A stretch of DNA of 45,361 nt from a virus. Position numbers and translations under genes: made by a program. Shown here one piece after another: positions 17,814 through 27,773 of this stretch. The stretch covers positions 1 through 45,361 of the IMG/VR virus record IMGVR_UViG_3300021962_000198; one strand, written 5' to 3'. How positions within the stretch are numbered: the stretch's first letter is position 1; every line of letters begins with the position of its first letter. A model generated the notes under the pieces. That model did not search any database, had not been told where the DNA came from, and worked only from the letters and a program-made list of their open reading frames with translations.

Positions 17814-19751
17814 TTATCTTAAAATATCGGCTTCAAATTGATAATTAGTAGGATCAATACATACTAACTCAATATATGGTTTGTTTGTTATTAATTGTGT
17901 TGCGTCAATATCCGTAATTAATTTATTATAGCCAGTTGTTGCGCTAGTCCATATTTTAATATTATTACCTGACATATTAATAGAATCAAATGTGATTTTA
18001 AAAGTTTGGCCAGCTTTCCAAGCAACTAAACTATCATCTAAATATATATTAAGATCACTTTCGGGATCAGATGAAATTAAACCTCTAAGACTTAACCTAT
18101 TTGAGAACATTTCGAGTCTAGACCAAATTGCAAACTTAGAAGATCCATTACCAGCCACACCTGCATCAAATTGATTTGTGGTAGACAATTGAGTTGCAAT
18201 AGCCGCTGCAGATATATTCCACAGATATGGCGCATTTAAGCGATAACCGTCGACAGTGCTATTAATTTTAATTTTATTAGGAATAGTTTTATCAACTTCA
18301 GTTCCCTTTCCAGCAAATATAACATCAGTATTGTATTGTAATTCAACTGGAATCGTACCGTCGATTAATTTATTAATTTTATTATGTGCTTTTGTAATTA
18401 AATCTAATAAAGCAGTAGAATCGGCTAATTGAATAGAAGCGTTTTGAAATTCTTCTTCTAATGTAGAAATTCTATTTAAGATTCCAGCAGTGTCTTCTTT
18501 GGCTGCAACTAAAAGTTCCATACCATCTAATCTTTCACTTAAGCCAGCATATCTGTTATTAGCCTGTAATAAAAGCTCTGTCGCATTCTCCAATGCAGTT
18601 GTGGTATCCATGAATAAATCCATGGAAAAAGTTGTAAAATCATTAACTGAAGTTTCAACACCAACGTTGTCTAACGATGAATTAAATTTAAGGTTTAATT
18701 TTAATGAAAATGCATTGCCATTTAAACCTGTAACTTCATTGGGTTTATATTTAATTTGTTCGTTGATTTTTGAACCTGGACCATATGAATCTTGAATATC
18801 ATCAAGTATTAAAATGCCGTATAAGTTGGTAGCTCTATTTGCGGGTACTGATTGGCTGTAGATGTCATAATATACAAGAATGGCATTAAAAGTAAATTGT
18901 TGACCTCTTTTAGCAAAATCTAATAATGACTTAATGTCAGGATTAGTATTAATCTCTTCGTATGCATTTGCATCGAATTGAATACCTACGCTGTTAGTAG
19001 CATTTGTTTGAATATTATAATAAGCACCGCTCGATAGTGTATAATCATCTACAATAGTATTCATATTAATATTCGGATCAGGGTGTGTTTGACCCTCTCT
19101 GCCCGCAATATAATCAGATGCATACAATTTAGTAGCAGTTGTATTATAATTTGTTGGTTTAAATAAAACCGTAGGAGTGTAACCTACCGAGGTTGGTACG
19201 TTAATATAAACCTCGTGAAATGTATTACCTTGATAAGCAACATCGTTCTCAACGTCGATTGTACCCAAGTATTTAACTACGCGATCGTAATTTTCGCTAG
19301 CCAAATTACCATTAACTTTTTCAGTATAATTACCCAAAAGAGTTTGGTTAGAATCTGCTACCATAAAATCGATTGCACCCAACGCAGATAACCATTTAAA
19401 GAATATCTTCTCAGCATCGGATTGTAAAACAATAGGATCGTAATCGTCATCTTGCAATAAAAGTTCTTCTAAGTTCAGCGCATAGTTCTGAAATGTTTGA
19501 GCAAAATCAACATTAGGCATGCCAGCAACATAGGGTTGCCCAGAAGCCTGCTTAAGATTTAATTCAAAATCAATTGTGTTAGAACCATTAACCGAATCAG
19601 TAAAATCTGGAAGATCTAATAAAGCATATTTACTAAACTCAAAATTTAAGTCTGAACTATTAAAGGCTCTAGTCATATCTCTCGCAGAAGATGCGAAAGC
19701 GTACATTGTGCCGCCCATTGGCTGCGGTATTCTAACTAGAGGAGTTGCCAT
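17814..19751 (-). CDS. Virion structural protein, baseplate-associated (645 aa), unassigned
   Basis: The product begins MATPLVRIPQPMGGTMYAFA and has no signal peptide. The first 370 residues are mixed, with many Asn, Asp, Tyr and Phe. Residues about 385-475 are helical (A-T-E-L-L-L-Q-A-N-N-R-Y, then R-I-S-T-L-E-E-E-F). The last 150 residues look beta-stranded and fibre-like. It lies directly before the 1239-aa protein (1-base gap) and after the short fibre, within the baseplate block. T4 gp8, gp9 or gp10-like positions are possible, but I see no residue-level match. The structural role is inferred from size, composition and neighbours. Confidence 0.55.
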   Translation of the reverse strand: MATPLVRIPQPMGGTMYAFASSARDMTRAFNSSDLNFEFSKYALLDLPDFTDSVNGSNTIDFELNLKQASGQPYVAGMPNVDFAQTFQNYALNLEELLLQDDDYDPIVLQSDAEKIFFKWLSALGAIDFMVADSNQTLLGNYTEKVNGNLASENYDRVVKYLGTIDVENDVAYQGNTFHEVYINVPTSVGYTPTVLFKPTNYNTTATKLYASDYIAGREGQTHPDPNINMNTIVDDYTLSSGAYYNIQTNATNSVGIQFDANAYEEINTNPDIKSLLDFAKRGQQFTFNAILVYYDIYSQSVPANRATNLYGILILDDIQDSYGPGSKINEQIKYKPNEVTGLNGNAFSLKLNLKFNSSLDNVGVETSVNDFTTFSMDLFMDTTTALENATELLLQANNRYAGLSERLDGMELLVAAKEDTAGILNRISTLEEEFQNASIQLADSTALLDLITKAHNKINKLIDGTIPVELQYNTDVIFAGKGTEVDKTIPNKIKINSTVDGYRLNAPYLWNISAAAIATQLSTTNQFDAGVAGNGSSKFAIWSRLEMFSNRLSLRGLISSDPESDLNIYLDDSLVAWKAGQTFKITFDSINMSGNNIKIWTSATTGYNKLITDIDATQLITNKPYIELVCIDPTNYQFEADILR

Positions 19752-19771
19752 CTATTATTTAAGTTTTGTTT

Positions 19772-20323
19772 TTATACTATTGTTGCCATATGAGATGAGA
19801 TAACATACCATACGGTATTAAAACATCTCAATGTTACTGTTGAACCTACACTATCCAATGCAATTGAGCGCGGAGTTGAACCCAAGATAGATTTAGCATC
19901 AGATGTTACATTAATAACAGTGATTTCTTGTCCATCTACTGCAGTCGGTAAAGTGAAGTTTGCGTCGACGAAATATGTTGTTGCAGTAATCGTAGTAGGT
20001 GCATTTTGTACAGTAGGTACAGCAGCTGAACCTAAAACACCACTTTTTATTAATGATCCGCCCATATTTAATGAAGAACCAAATACTGCAGCAGCATTAA
20101 AAGTAGCACCTAAGTTATTTACAGTTAATAAATTTACTCCGCCCTGTGCAACTGTTAATGTGGCGGTAGAAACACTTGCTAAACCGCTTAACGTTAATGT
20201 AGTCGGATTTAAAAGCGCCGTAACCGATGCCAATTCATCATTTAATAGCTCGAAATTGCTATTGATAATTGGTCTTGATGAAGAAACCGAATCAGTTCCT
20301 AAAATTTCAGTAATGTTTGCCAT
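19772..20323 (-). CDS. Short tail fibre / adhesin-like protein
   Basis: The 183-aa protein begins ANITEILGTDSVSSSR and then I-I-N-S-N-F-E-L-L-N. The same attachment pattern (x-I-x-E-I-L, D-S, I-N-x-N-F) opens the collagen-like fibre at 4611-6635. The middle is Ala/Thr/Ser/Val-rich with beta-helix-like alternation. The end (I-A-L-D-S-V-G-S-T-V-T-L-R-C-F, W-Y-V-I-S) resembles a small beta-sandwich head of phage fibres. It follows the gp7-like wedge gene by 16 bases. It probably forms a small trimeric fibre or tip attached to the baseplate. Confidence 0.65.
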   Translation of the reverse strand: MANITEILGTDSVSSSRPIINSNFELLNDELASVTALLNPTTLTLSGLASVSTATLTVAQGGVNLLTVNNLGATFNAAAVFGSSLNMGGSLIKSGVLGSAAVPTVQNAPTTITATTYFVDANFTLPTAVDGQEITVINVTSDAKSILGSTPRSIALDSVGSTVTLRCFNTVWYVISSHMATIV

Positions 20324-20339
20324 TTTTTTGTTGTTTTTA

Positions 20340-23084
20340 TTATTTTACTTTTAACATGTTTCTTTTTACAAGGTTTTTGTTACCGTGTGTGTCTTCCGCT
20401 TCTAATTGAATCGAATAGTATCCGGGTTCTTTAAAGATGTACGTCAGCCACATATTATTATAGTATATATCAGTGATTTTTGGGTTAGTTATATTTGTGA
20501 TGGTCCACTTGGCATTTTTTCTACCTGGGAATTTTGAAATATCAGTTGAGATTGTGATATGGGTTGATCTTTCAACTTCTGCGAAATCTTTGAAGATTAC
20601 AGTATCATCAAACGTTGGATTATAATGTTGAACATGTGTTTCACCCGTAACATTAGAATTAGAAGCTGGATTTATTTTATTAATAGAAACAGTTTCAAAA
20701 TCATATGTTTTTGAATATTCCCAACCAACCGCTAAGATAAATCTAAACACATCACTAATATTATTGTCATCTAAGTCCTCAAAGACTGCATTAAAATTAA
20801 ATTTTTTAATAATCAAATCTTGACTATCATTTAATTCATTCATGATATTTTTCCAACCGTTAACATCATTTATAGTTGTTGGAGTTGGACTAGTTATAAC
20901 ATGCTGACCTACGCTAATATCACCAGTGACTGGATGTTTGTGAGTTATTACTAAAGTATCTCCCTGTTGAATATCATTAATTTTAAAACTAGCCGCTAAA
21001 TCAGGACCAACTCTCATATAATCCCAATTGATGTGTTTAGTATCAGTCCATCTAAATGTTGATTCGTCCCATTGGTATGGTCCAGTTGTTTCACTAAAAC
21101 CGTTTTCGGAATAAATATCAACATATCTTCTAACGGTGGAAAATCTAACACCTTGATCATCCTCTAAATGTACATAATTTGCCCTATCGAGTGTTAGGTA
21201 TAATGTGGCAATTGCATCTTCGATTGAAGTTTTATTATCCTGTGGTGAATTCCAATATCCACCTGATTTATCCCATGGCAATGACTTATCATTCCATCTT
21301 AAATCATTTAACCACTTGTAAATGCCATACAATTCTAATTTTTTAAGATTGACTTGAATAACATCATTCTTTCTATAGTGCGATCTATGCCCAAATAGAT
21401 CATATGTTCTCATCTCTACGCTGTAAGTGTCAGCATATGGTAATATCAGTGGTAATACTAAGTAGTCATCAATGGCGCCTCTGTATGTTTGGTTGTAACC
21501 CCTGTCTTTACTTGTAATGACCCATTCAATCTCATACACCCAAGCTTTCCACCAATCGTTCCAAGTTACTAATAAGTTTGAGTTGGGATTATGAGCATCT
21601 TCCCATGTGAAATTAGCCTCGTCCCAAATATCGTCAAACGACTCGGTACCATCTAATAAAATTGGACAACCGATTGGAATATTAGGGTTATATGAATGTA
21701 ATTCTCTATCGTGATATGTTTCGTAAAACGATTTAATAATAGTTTTTAACTCTACTCTTTGTTCAGTGCTCAATGTATCCTCATTACCAATTCCTAGATT
21801 TAGGAATAAATCATAATTATCGGCTAGATCATTTTGATCTAAAATAGGTTTTAAGACCATTGATAGATCTTCTATATAGAGCTGTCTACCTTGAGGTAAA
21901 ACATTAAATCTAATATCATGGCCCTCACTAAAGAAATTAATACTATTTTGTATGTTCCAAACATTTAGATTTCTTTGCGTAAAATAATCACCTTCAGCTG
22001 TGATGTCGATAATCTTAGCTTGCAGTGGCAAATACTCTTTTTGTAGTTTGGCCTTTAAACCATATAGTTTAATTAAAACTTCTTCAGGTGTATAATCAAA
22101 TGTTTCAGTTACATTAGGAATATCCCATTGATCAAACGTACCGTTAGGTTCATTTAATCTATAAACAAGACTAAACTTGCTAGTCTTCTTCATTGTACTA
22201 GAAGGTAATTTAAACTTTAATTTCTTTCTAGTCATTTCACCTCTAACCGAAGAGTGTGGAACCGGCACTGCAAATAGTTTACCAAAGTTCTTAGTAGAAT
22301 TATCTACATTTAACCAGTATTCTTTTAATGTAATTTTGTCATAACCAAAGAAATCGATGGCATTCAAAATAGCTTTATAAGTGCCAACAAATGGTTTAAT
22401 ATTATGTAATTCTAAAAGAAGTTCTTTTCTTTTTTGATTCAATAAAATATAATCAGGTGACATTTCGCTAATGTCATGATCCTTGAATAACATAAAGTCC
22501 GACTCAGATAAACTAGCTCCAAAATTTTGTAATAAAACCTTAAGTCTTTCGTCCTCCGCAACCACCTCACCATAAAATTCAATTTGAGCCAAAAGAGTTT
22601 TAACTCCATCGGCCAAATGATATACATATAAATTTCTGGCATGTGGACCGGCTTTAGTAGAACTTAATGTTACATTTAATTGAATAGCAGTGTTGTCTAT
22701 TAAACTTAAATGCTTAATATCGTCTACTACACTATTAACATGAGACCCGCTAAATAAGTCGACTGAAACAGTTTTTAGTTGTTTAATAGTTGGAATGTTT
22801 CCAGAATTATCGATATCATATAAAATAATATCTTCACTCTCAGATGGTTCGGTCTGCTTCCATTCAAATATGAATTTTTCAGAACCTAAACCTTCAGCTA
22901 CTGGGAAATTTATATTTGGATCTCCGTTGAATAAACACTCTTCCAAGATAAATAGGTTTACACTTTCGTATAAACCTTCAGAAACCTCAGGCAAAAACAC
23001 CGTTCCTTGATAAACTCCCGAAATATCTTTCTCAAAGTTTAAATCATACTCTAGGCCTCTAAAAAATCTTAAGTTATTATACAT
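20340..23084 (-). CDS. Baseplate wedge protein, gp7 / P2 gpI-like, with PKD-like domain (914 aa)
   Basis: Residues 230-257 contain K-P-F-V-G-T-Y-K-A-I-L-N-A-I-D-F-F-G-Y-D then L-K-E-Y-W. This is the typical core of phage tail protein I family members, which join the baseplate wedge next to the baseplate-J/gp6 protein. T4 gp7 is 1032 aa, similar in scale. Two segments (Y-S-V-E-M-R-T-Y-D-L-F-G-H and, near the C-terminus, Y-S-I-Q-L-E-A-E-D-T-H-G) are typical PKD-like strand endings. The gene overlaps the stop of the 93-aa gene by one base (TAATG), giving translational coupling. Order gp25, gp6, small gene, gp7-like is consistent with a wedge operon. Confidence 0.65.
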   Translation of the reverse strand: MYNNLRFFRGLEYDLNFEKDISGVYQGTVFLPEVSEGLYESVNLFILEECLFNGDPNINFPVAEGLGSEKFIFEWKQTEPSESEDIILYDIDNSGNIPTIKQLKTVSVDLFSGSHVNSVVDDIKHLSLIDNTAIQLNVTLSSTKAGPHARNLYVYHLADGVKTLLAQIEFYGEVVAEDERLKVLLQNFGASLSESDFMLFKDHDISEMSPDYILLNQKRKELLLELHNIKPFVGTYKAILNAIDFFGYDKITLKEYWLNVDNSTKNFGKLFAVPVPHSSVRGEMTRKKLKFKLPSSTMKKTSKFSLVYRLNEPNGTFDQWDIPNVTETFDYTPEEVLIKLYGLKAKLQKEYLPLQAKIIDITAEGDYFTQRNLNVWNIQNSINFFSEGHDIRFNVLPQGRQLYIEDLSMVLKPILDQNDLADNYDLFLNLGIGNEDTLSTEQRVELKTIIKSFYETYHDRELHSYNPNIPIGCPILLDGTESFDDIWDEANFTWEDAHNPNSNLLVTWNDWWKAWVYEIEWVITSKDRGYNQTYRGAIDDYLVLPLILPYADTYSVEMRTYDLFGHRSHYRKNDVIQVNLKKLELYGIYKWLNDLRWNDKSLPWDKSGGYWNSPQDNKTSIEDAIATLYLTLDRANYVHLEDDQGVRFSTVRRYVDIYSENGFSETTGPYQWDESTFRWTDTKHINWDYMRVGPDLAASFKINDIQQGDTLVITHKHPVTGDISVGQHVITSPTPTTINDVNGWKNIMNELNDSQDLIIKKFNFNAVFEDLDDNNISDVFRFILAVGWEYSKTYDFETVSINKINPASNSNVTGETHVQHYNPTFDDTVIFKDFAEVERSTHITISTDISKFPGRKNAKWTITNITNPKITDIYYNNMWLTYIFKEPGYYSIQLEAEDTHGNKNLVKRNMLKVK

Positions 23085-23365
23085 TATCTAGTTTGTTTAT
23101 CGTCAGGTTTGACGGTATAATTTTTATATTTTTTCAAATATCTAGCACTTTTTAATAGATTTAAAACAGCATCACTCATGAACATCATAAAATGTTGCAT
23201 TGTCTCATTTCTTTGAATATGACCAGATACAGCTCTGCCTAAAAATTCACCAGGTGGTAATTTTTCATAATCATATCCAGAATTTAATCTTTCATCCTTT
23301 CTGGTTTTATGAAAATCATAACGTCTTTCTCTAGCGTAGCCAAATAAATTATCAAATAATGCCAT
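23084..23365 (-). CDS. Small basic protein between baseplate wedge genes, unassigned (93 aa)
   Basis: The product is rich in Arg, Lys, Tyr and Phe (MALFDNLFGYARERRYDF) with a helical middle (H-F-M-M-F-M-S-D-A-V-L-N-L-L-K). Its start shares the A of the gp6-like gene's TAA stop (TAATG). Its own stop overlaps the next start in the same way. Such tight coupling between two wedge proteins suggests a baseplate component or assembly chaperone made in proportion to them. No family recognised. Confidence 0.6.
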   Translation of the reverse strand: MALFDNLFGYARERRYDFHKTRKDERLNSGYDYEKLPPGEFLGRAVSGHIQRNETMQHFMMFMSDAVLNLLKSARYLKKYKNYTVKPDDKQTR

Positions 23366-25194
23366 TATCTAAGTGCTCTTCTATTTCCTGCCTGTAATCT
23401 AGTGTAAATTGTTCTAGGTACTGGATCAGCTTCGAAGTTTATACTAACTGCTCCTTCGGCGTTTAACATTACATCATCTTCGATCACATCTCCGTCTCTG
23501 TCCATCCAACCGCCTCTAAATACAGCAACTTCTTCTTTTTCCATAATAATATCACCCCACTGATCTAAACCTTTAACAGTGTATGGAATTTCGGTGTTAG
23601 CATCGACTGGTACAACTTTGACGTCTTCTATTCTTTTAAAGAAAACATATTTTTGCTTACCATTACCGACCGTTTCTAATGTCACCGGTTCTTGTGGAAC
23701 TACGCTAACATTAACAGATTCGTAATAACCCAATCTTCTTGCAGTTTCTTCAGTTTCAGAAATAAATCTAACATTAACCGCATCAATACCTTCAATCTCT
23801 TCTAAGATATAAATAATGTCTGATTTTGGTAATTTGTCTCTTCTTGTAATATTCAATAAATAATCAGAAACTTTAGATCTAACTTGATTGTAGATTTCTT
23901 GTTTAGTGAAACCTTCGAAATATCTAATATTAATATCCATGCTATAATATCTGATTTGTGGCTTAACGAAAACAACTTCAGTTGTCACCATTTGTTGACC
24001 GCTATCTTCTAATACTTTATGCATAGCATCATATTCACCTTGATCAAAGAACATTTCTTCCTGGGGTAAACTAAAATAATCTTGGTTTTTAGCCAGCTTT
24101 TTCTTAACGTCTGGCACCGCAAAAATATAAATCACGTTATCGTCATCTAAATATTGATCATCAGTCGTATTGTATGCATCAATATAAGAGAACATATTAT
24201 ATCTTGATAGGAAATATTCGTAATTATCAGGTGTTGCTAAAACAAATGACTTTGAAGCCAATGGTGTCATGATCTTTGTAAACTGAGTGTTCTCTCTATC
24301 ACTACCCATTTTAGGTGATGAAGTAATAGTAACATCTAAAAATTCATTTAAATCATGTTCGGTTCCATTAGAATCCGTGCCTTCTCCGTCCCATTTAATA
24401 GTTAAATCTGGTGAATCATCTAAATTACCAGATAAACCAGCATGTTTAATATACTCCACTTGAATGCTAGCGCCCTCAGGCGGTACCATACCAAAACTAC
24501 CGTTACCAAAATAAATATCTAAACCGCCACTGATTCCTGTTTTAATTAAATATGCTTTTTCGTTTGCACCTAAATCATACAAAGATTCGTGTTTAGTCCA
24601 TTTTTCTCCATTTACACTTACACTTACTTTGCTATGATCAGTAATACCGCCCGTGTTAATGTTAAACGATTGTAATTTTTGACCGCCTGAAGTTACAGTT
24701 TGTTGTTCAAATTCTCCTTGAATAATAGCGGATTTAAACGAAGAAAAATTACCCTTTTCTAATTTAAATTTATCAATAGAATTTAACAATGTATATGTTA
24801 ATCCATTTGCGTCAAATATTAATTTAGCCCTACCGTCAATGTTCAACGTATTACCCGCTATTTTAGACATATCCGCTCCGGGTTTCCATCTAAATTCAAT
24901 TTCTCCAGTGGCAGCAAAACCTCTAGTCGCATCGTGACCAGTTAGTCTAGACATACCATAAATGGATTCAGGTTGTTGTGCAGTGTAAATATTTTGTTCA
25001 ACTACAGAATCTTCAACATAAAACATAATTAATTCCGACATCTCAGCCAATACACTAATAATCTGTGCAAAGGGGGATGCCGTAGTAAATAGTGTTCCTG
25101 CTCTATTATACACTCTAGAAATATACGTTCTAGCATCTTCTCTGATGTTACCAGCAGTAATTCTAAGTGTATTTAAAAATTTTAATTCAGCCAT
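23365..25194 (-). CDS. Baseplate wedge protein gp6-like (baseplate J family)
   Basis: At 609 aa it is close to T4 gp6 (660 aa). The N-terminus (M-A-E-L-K-F-L-N-T-L, then a helical region around residues 40-75 with P-F-A-Q-I-I-S-V-L-A-E-M) and the central G-L-D-I-Y-F-G-N-G-S-F-G-M-V-P-P-E-G-A fit baseplate-J proteins. So do the later R-Y-Y-S-M-D-I-N-I-R-Y and D-K-L-P-K-S-D-I-I-Y-I-L-E-E-I-E-G-I-D-A-V segments. gp6-type proteins form the continuous ring of the baseplate wedge. It follows the gp25 gene by 17 bases and is coupled to the next gene through TAATG. Confidence 0.88.
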   Translation of the reverse strand: MAELKFLNTLRITAGNIREDARTYISRVYNRAGTLFTTASPFAQIISVLAEMSELIMFYVEDSVVEQNIYTAQQPESIYGMSRLTGHDATRGFAATGEIEFRWKPGADMSKIAGNTLNIDGRAKLIFDANGLTYTLLNSIDKFKLEKGNFSSFKSAIIQGEFEQQTVTSGGQKLQSFNINTGGITDHSKVSVSVNGEKWTKHESLYDLGANEKAYLIKTGISGGLDIYFGNGSFGMVPPEGASIQVEYIKHAGLSGNLDDSPDLTIKWDGEGTDSNGTEHDLNEFLDVTITSSPKMGSDRENTQFTKIMTPLASKSFVLATPDNYEYFLSRYNMFSYIDAYNTTDDQYLDDDNVIYIFAVPDVKKKLAKNQDYFSLPQEEMFFDQGEYDAMHKVLEDSGQQMVTTEVVFVKPQIRYYSMDINIRYFEGFTKQEIYNQVRSKVSDYLLNITRRDKLPKSDIIYILEEIEGIDAVNVRFISETEETARRLGYYESVNVSVVPQEPVTLETVGNGKQKYVFFKRIEDVKVVPVDANTEIPYTVKGLDQWGDIIMEKEEVAVFRGGWMDRDGDVIEDDVMLNAEGAVSINFEADPVPRTIYTRLQAGNRRALR

Positions 25195-25211
25195 TATCTA
25201 TGTATACTTTT

Positions 25212-25568
25212 TTAGTACATGTTTATTTTAACAGAATATCTACTATCAATAGTGATATCTATAAAAGCAATATCTCTAACTGTACCTTTAACGAAATCCA
25301 CCTGTACATCTAGATTATATTTTTGAGCCAACGGACAATGTGTATTTAATTGATTTACAATTTTGCTACGAATATTATGCTCGTTTACTCCTAGTTCATA
25401 CACAAGTTTCTCTAAATCACATCCAAAACCAGCATCACCCATCACTTCGCCACTATTAGTAAATAGAATAGTTTGAATTTGAGTGATCAACATTTCTATT
25501 TCACTATTAGTTTGAACCTGTGTTGGGTCGTAATTGGGATCAGTAGGATATTTTATGTATAATTCCAT
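25212..25568 (-). CDS. Baseplate wedge subunit gp25 (GPW/gp25 family)
   Basis: The 118-aa protein has the size and motifs of the gp25/GPW lysozyme-like-fold wedge family. It has an N-terminal helix (S-E-I-E-M-L-I-T-Q-I-Q-T-I-L-F-T), then G-E-V-M-G-D-A-G-F-G-C-D-L-E-K-L-V-Y-E and I-R-S-K-I-V-N-Q-L-N. The strands V-D-F-V-K-G-T-V-R-D-I-A-F-I-D-I-T-I complete it. gp25 binds gp6 and nucleates the sheath from the baseplate. Adjacent gp6-like and gp7-like genes support the call strongly. Confidence 0.93.
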   Translation of the reverse strand: MELYIKYPTDPNYDPTQVQTNSEIEMLITQIQTILFTNSGEVMGDAGFGCDLEKLVYELGVNEHNIRSKIVNQLNTHCPLAQKYNLDVQVDFVKGTVRDIAFIDITIDSRYSVKINMY

Positions 25569-25589
25569 TTATATATGTATCTTGTTTAT

Positions 25590-26432
25590 TTAGGTGTGCA
25601 TCATCCAGTCTACACCTTCATCGCCCTTAATTTCTTCTTCAATTGCTGCAAGTTCATCATCGCCCATAGATTTGATAGCATCATAATCAAAATCAACATT
25701 ACCGGGTAATGCAAATTTAAAGATACCTAATTTTGTACCAATAGACTGTTTGATCTTAGCACTTACATATCTAAAGAAAATCTCATCTTCAAACAGTGCA
25801 CAATCAGGAATTGTTTCGTAAATTTCTAGGATCACATCACCTTTAGGTGTATCACCCAAGAATTTAAGTTCTCCTGTTAATTGCGAGTATGAATATGAAA
25901 TTGGGTTTTCTAGGATTTGTCTGGACAGATCTGCCATTGAAGCATTCAATACATAATATTGCAATTCTTCTGCAGCCTCAGCCATACCAGAACCTTCATA
26001 CATACCTCTAAATAACATTCTCTCCATTGAGAAGTCACCACCTGATTGGAATCTAAGATCCAATCCACCACCTTGACCATGGAAACCAGATGCTAAGTCG
26101 TATAAACCATAAACAGAGAATACGCCACCGCCACCGTCTAAACCTGGGCCTGGCAAATTAAGTGTTCTGTGCGATTTAAAATAATCGCTACTAAATACAC
26201 TATTAGGAATGTGATACAAATTCTCTTTCACAGAGTATTCATACTTCTTATAAAACCATTTTTTGGCTCTTTTAGTTATATTAATAATCTCTTTTTGTGG
26301 TAGATTAATAGGTACCATACATGCTCCAGTAATATCATCAGCAAGCTCGTCCAAAAATGCATTTAAACAATTTGGATCGTAATATCTTCCAGTTAATAAG
26401 TCATTGTTAGACCCGCTTCTAATTTCACTCAT
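25590..26432 (-). CDS. Putative neck / head-tail joining protein (T4 gp13/gp14 type)
   Basis: The 280-aa protein has an early helix with I-N-L-P-Q-K-E-I-I-N-I-T-K-R-A-K-K-W-F-Y-K-K-Y-E-Y. Later come E-L-Q-Y-Y-V-L-N-A-S and L-T-G-E-L-K-F-L-G-D-T-P. The C-terminal part reads K-L-G-I-F-K-F-A-L-P-G-N-V-D-F-D-Y-D-A-I then E-L-A-A-I-E-E-E-I. This layout (amphipathic helix plus Trp/Tyr-Tyr, beta middle, L-P-G-x-V and acidic helical end) is what I recall for neck proteins of marine T4-like phages. There is also a Gly-rich loop around residues 97-130. It lies upstream of gp25. If not neck, it is another minor virion protein. Confidence 0.5.
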   Translation of the reverse strand: MSEIRSGSNNDLLTGRYYDPNCLNAFLDELADDITGACMVPINLPQKEIINITKRAKKWFYKKYEYSVKENLYHIPNSVFSSDYFKSHRTLNLPGPGLDGGGGVFSVYGLYDLASGFHGQGGGLDLRFQSGGDFSMERMLFRGMYEGSGMAEAAEELQYYVLNASMADLSRQILENPISYSYSQLTGELKFLGDTPKGDVILEIYETIPDCALFEDEIFFRYVSAKIKQSIGTKLGIFKFALPGNVDFDYDAIKSMGDDELAAIEEEIKGDEGVDWMMHT

Positions 26433-26438
26433 TTTATA

Positions 26439-27746
26439 TTATTTTATTTTTTTACTTACTACAACTTCAGTACCATCAAATCTAGCACTGTCACTGATGA
26501 ACCCCTCTCTAAAGATTCCACCGGTCATTTTACCTTTAAACATTGTATCTCTACCAGCAACATAGCAATTAACCAGTTCACAACTACCATGTGTATATGA
26601 TGATTCTACTTTAGAGTCTTTAACGACTGTGCCCTTGTACAAACTGCTTAGCATGATAGCAGAACCAGTAACATTACAGCCATACATACTGCAGTTAGTA
26701 ATATTTCCAGCTAACTCACAATCCATGAATTCAAAGTTTTCCAATAAATATACTGTTGGGAATTTACCGTCTTTTATTTGTACTGCAGAATAATCAGAAT
26801 CGTAATTAATAATACCCTCTTCCATGCTACCATTAACGATAAGGTCCATTACTCTATTTTTAAATCTATCCCAATGCACCTTTATAATTTTTGGATCTTC
26901 TTGTAGATCTGCCAATATTTTTATTTTTGGCCAATGTTCAGACACCTTAGTGTAATCTCTGAGCATTTCAACAATAGGCTGATTTCTATTAATGATCTTC
27001 TGTAATTCAATTTTATTTTCTGGTGTAAATCTAGGATCATTGCAAGAATTCCACATTTGTACCAAAAATCTTTCAGTCAAATATAGAATATCATCGGTTT
27101 TTTTCTCATAGCTATCTCCACCTAAATATCTAAATTCTAAATAGTTTTTCTCTTTCTTAGAAAAATTAATACCATAGTATTTAGTGTCAGCAAATTTAAA
27201 ATTGTTTGAGGATATTTGATCAGGGTTAAAATGATATGCATCCCATTTTGGCATAATCCATTTAATACTTTTGGCATAAGCAGATTTTTCTCTATTCGGG
27301 AAGAATTTATAAACCTGAGATTCATCAAAATCTAAAATAAACTTAAGTACGTTCATTTTAGAAATAAGATCCTTATCTTCTAGATATTGTTTATCAAAAG
27401 AAAGATTAATGTGAATAGATGCTCTATCATTGGTATATCCATTATCAGATATCCACTTTAACATCTTAATTACCATAATTCTAGCATTTCTATATGGTAA
27501 AGCACCTGTAACCAACTCAATTAAACCTTTACCGCCCGACATATCGGGTTCCATTTTAAACTCTTCCGGAGAAGGTTGAAAATCGGAATGAGCCTTGTCT
27601 TCTAATCTAATCTTTCGATCTAGAAGCTCCATTAAGCTTTTTCTAGTAGCTTCTAGATCGAGATTAGAATAAAATTCAAACTCAACACCCATTAGTGCCG
27701 CGTTTAAGATTGATTCTCTTGAAGAATCAGGTGTTAATTTTTGCAT
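26439..27746 (-). CDS. Amidoligase-like enzyme fused to a beta-helix-like C-terminal region
   Basis: The first ~300 of 435 residues fit the phage amidoligase family (COOH-NH2 ligase fold related to glutamine synthetase and ATP-grasp enzymes). Signs are G-V-E-F-E-F-Y-S near residue 20, M-E-P-D-M-S-G-G-K-G-L-I-E-L-V-T-G near 70, and A-S-I-H-I-N-L-S, which corresponds to the conserved H-x-H/N strand. Family members are predicted to form peptide-like amide bonds. Residues about 330-425 are a run of short strands rich in Cys, Ser, Gly and Asn (F-M-D-C-E-L-A-G-N-I-T-N-C-S-M-Y-G-C), resembling a right-handed beta-helix. It lies between the S1-like gene and the neck-like gene, with its own candidate promoter. 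The substrate is unknown; virion or host envelope modification are possibilities. Confidence 0.65.
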   Translation of the reverse strand: MQKLTPDSSRESILNAALMGVEFEFYSNLDLEATRKSLMELLDRKIRLEDKAHSDFQPSPEEFKMEPDMSGGKGLIELVTGALPYRNARIMVIKMLKWISDNGYTNDRASIHINLSFDKQYLEDKDLISKMNVLKFILDFDESQVYKFFPNREKSAYAKSIKWIMPKWDAYHFNPDQISSNNFKFADTKYYGINFSKKEKNYLEFRYLGGDSYEKKTDDILYLTERFLVQMWNSCNDPRFTPENKIELQKIINRNQPIVEMLRDYTKVSEHWPKIKILADLQEDPKIIKVHWDRFKNRVMDLIVNGSMEEGIINYDSDYSAVQIKDGKFPTVYLLENFEFMDCELAGNITNCSMYGCNVTGSAIMLSSLYKGTVVKDSKVESSYTHGSCELVNCYVAGRDTMFKGKMTGGIFREGFISDSARFDGTEVVVSKKIK

Positions 27747-27773
27747 ATTGAGATTATGATATTATTGTTTCAA

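Noticed and set aside
20464-20471. GATATATA (minus strand) inside the gp7-like gene
   Set aside because: It lies in coding sequence about 140 bases before the next gene, farther than the other motifs, so it was not called a promoter.
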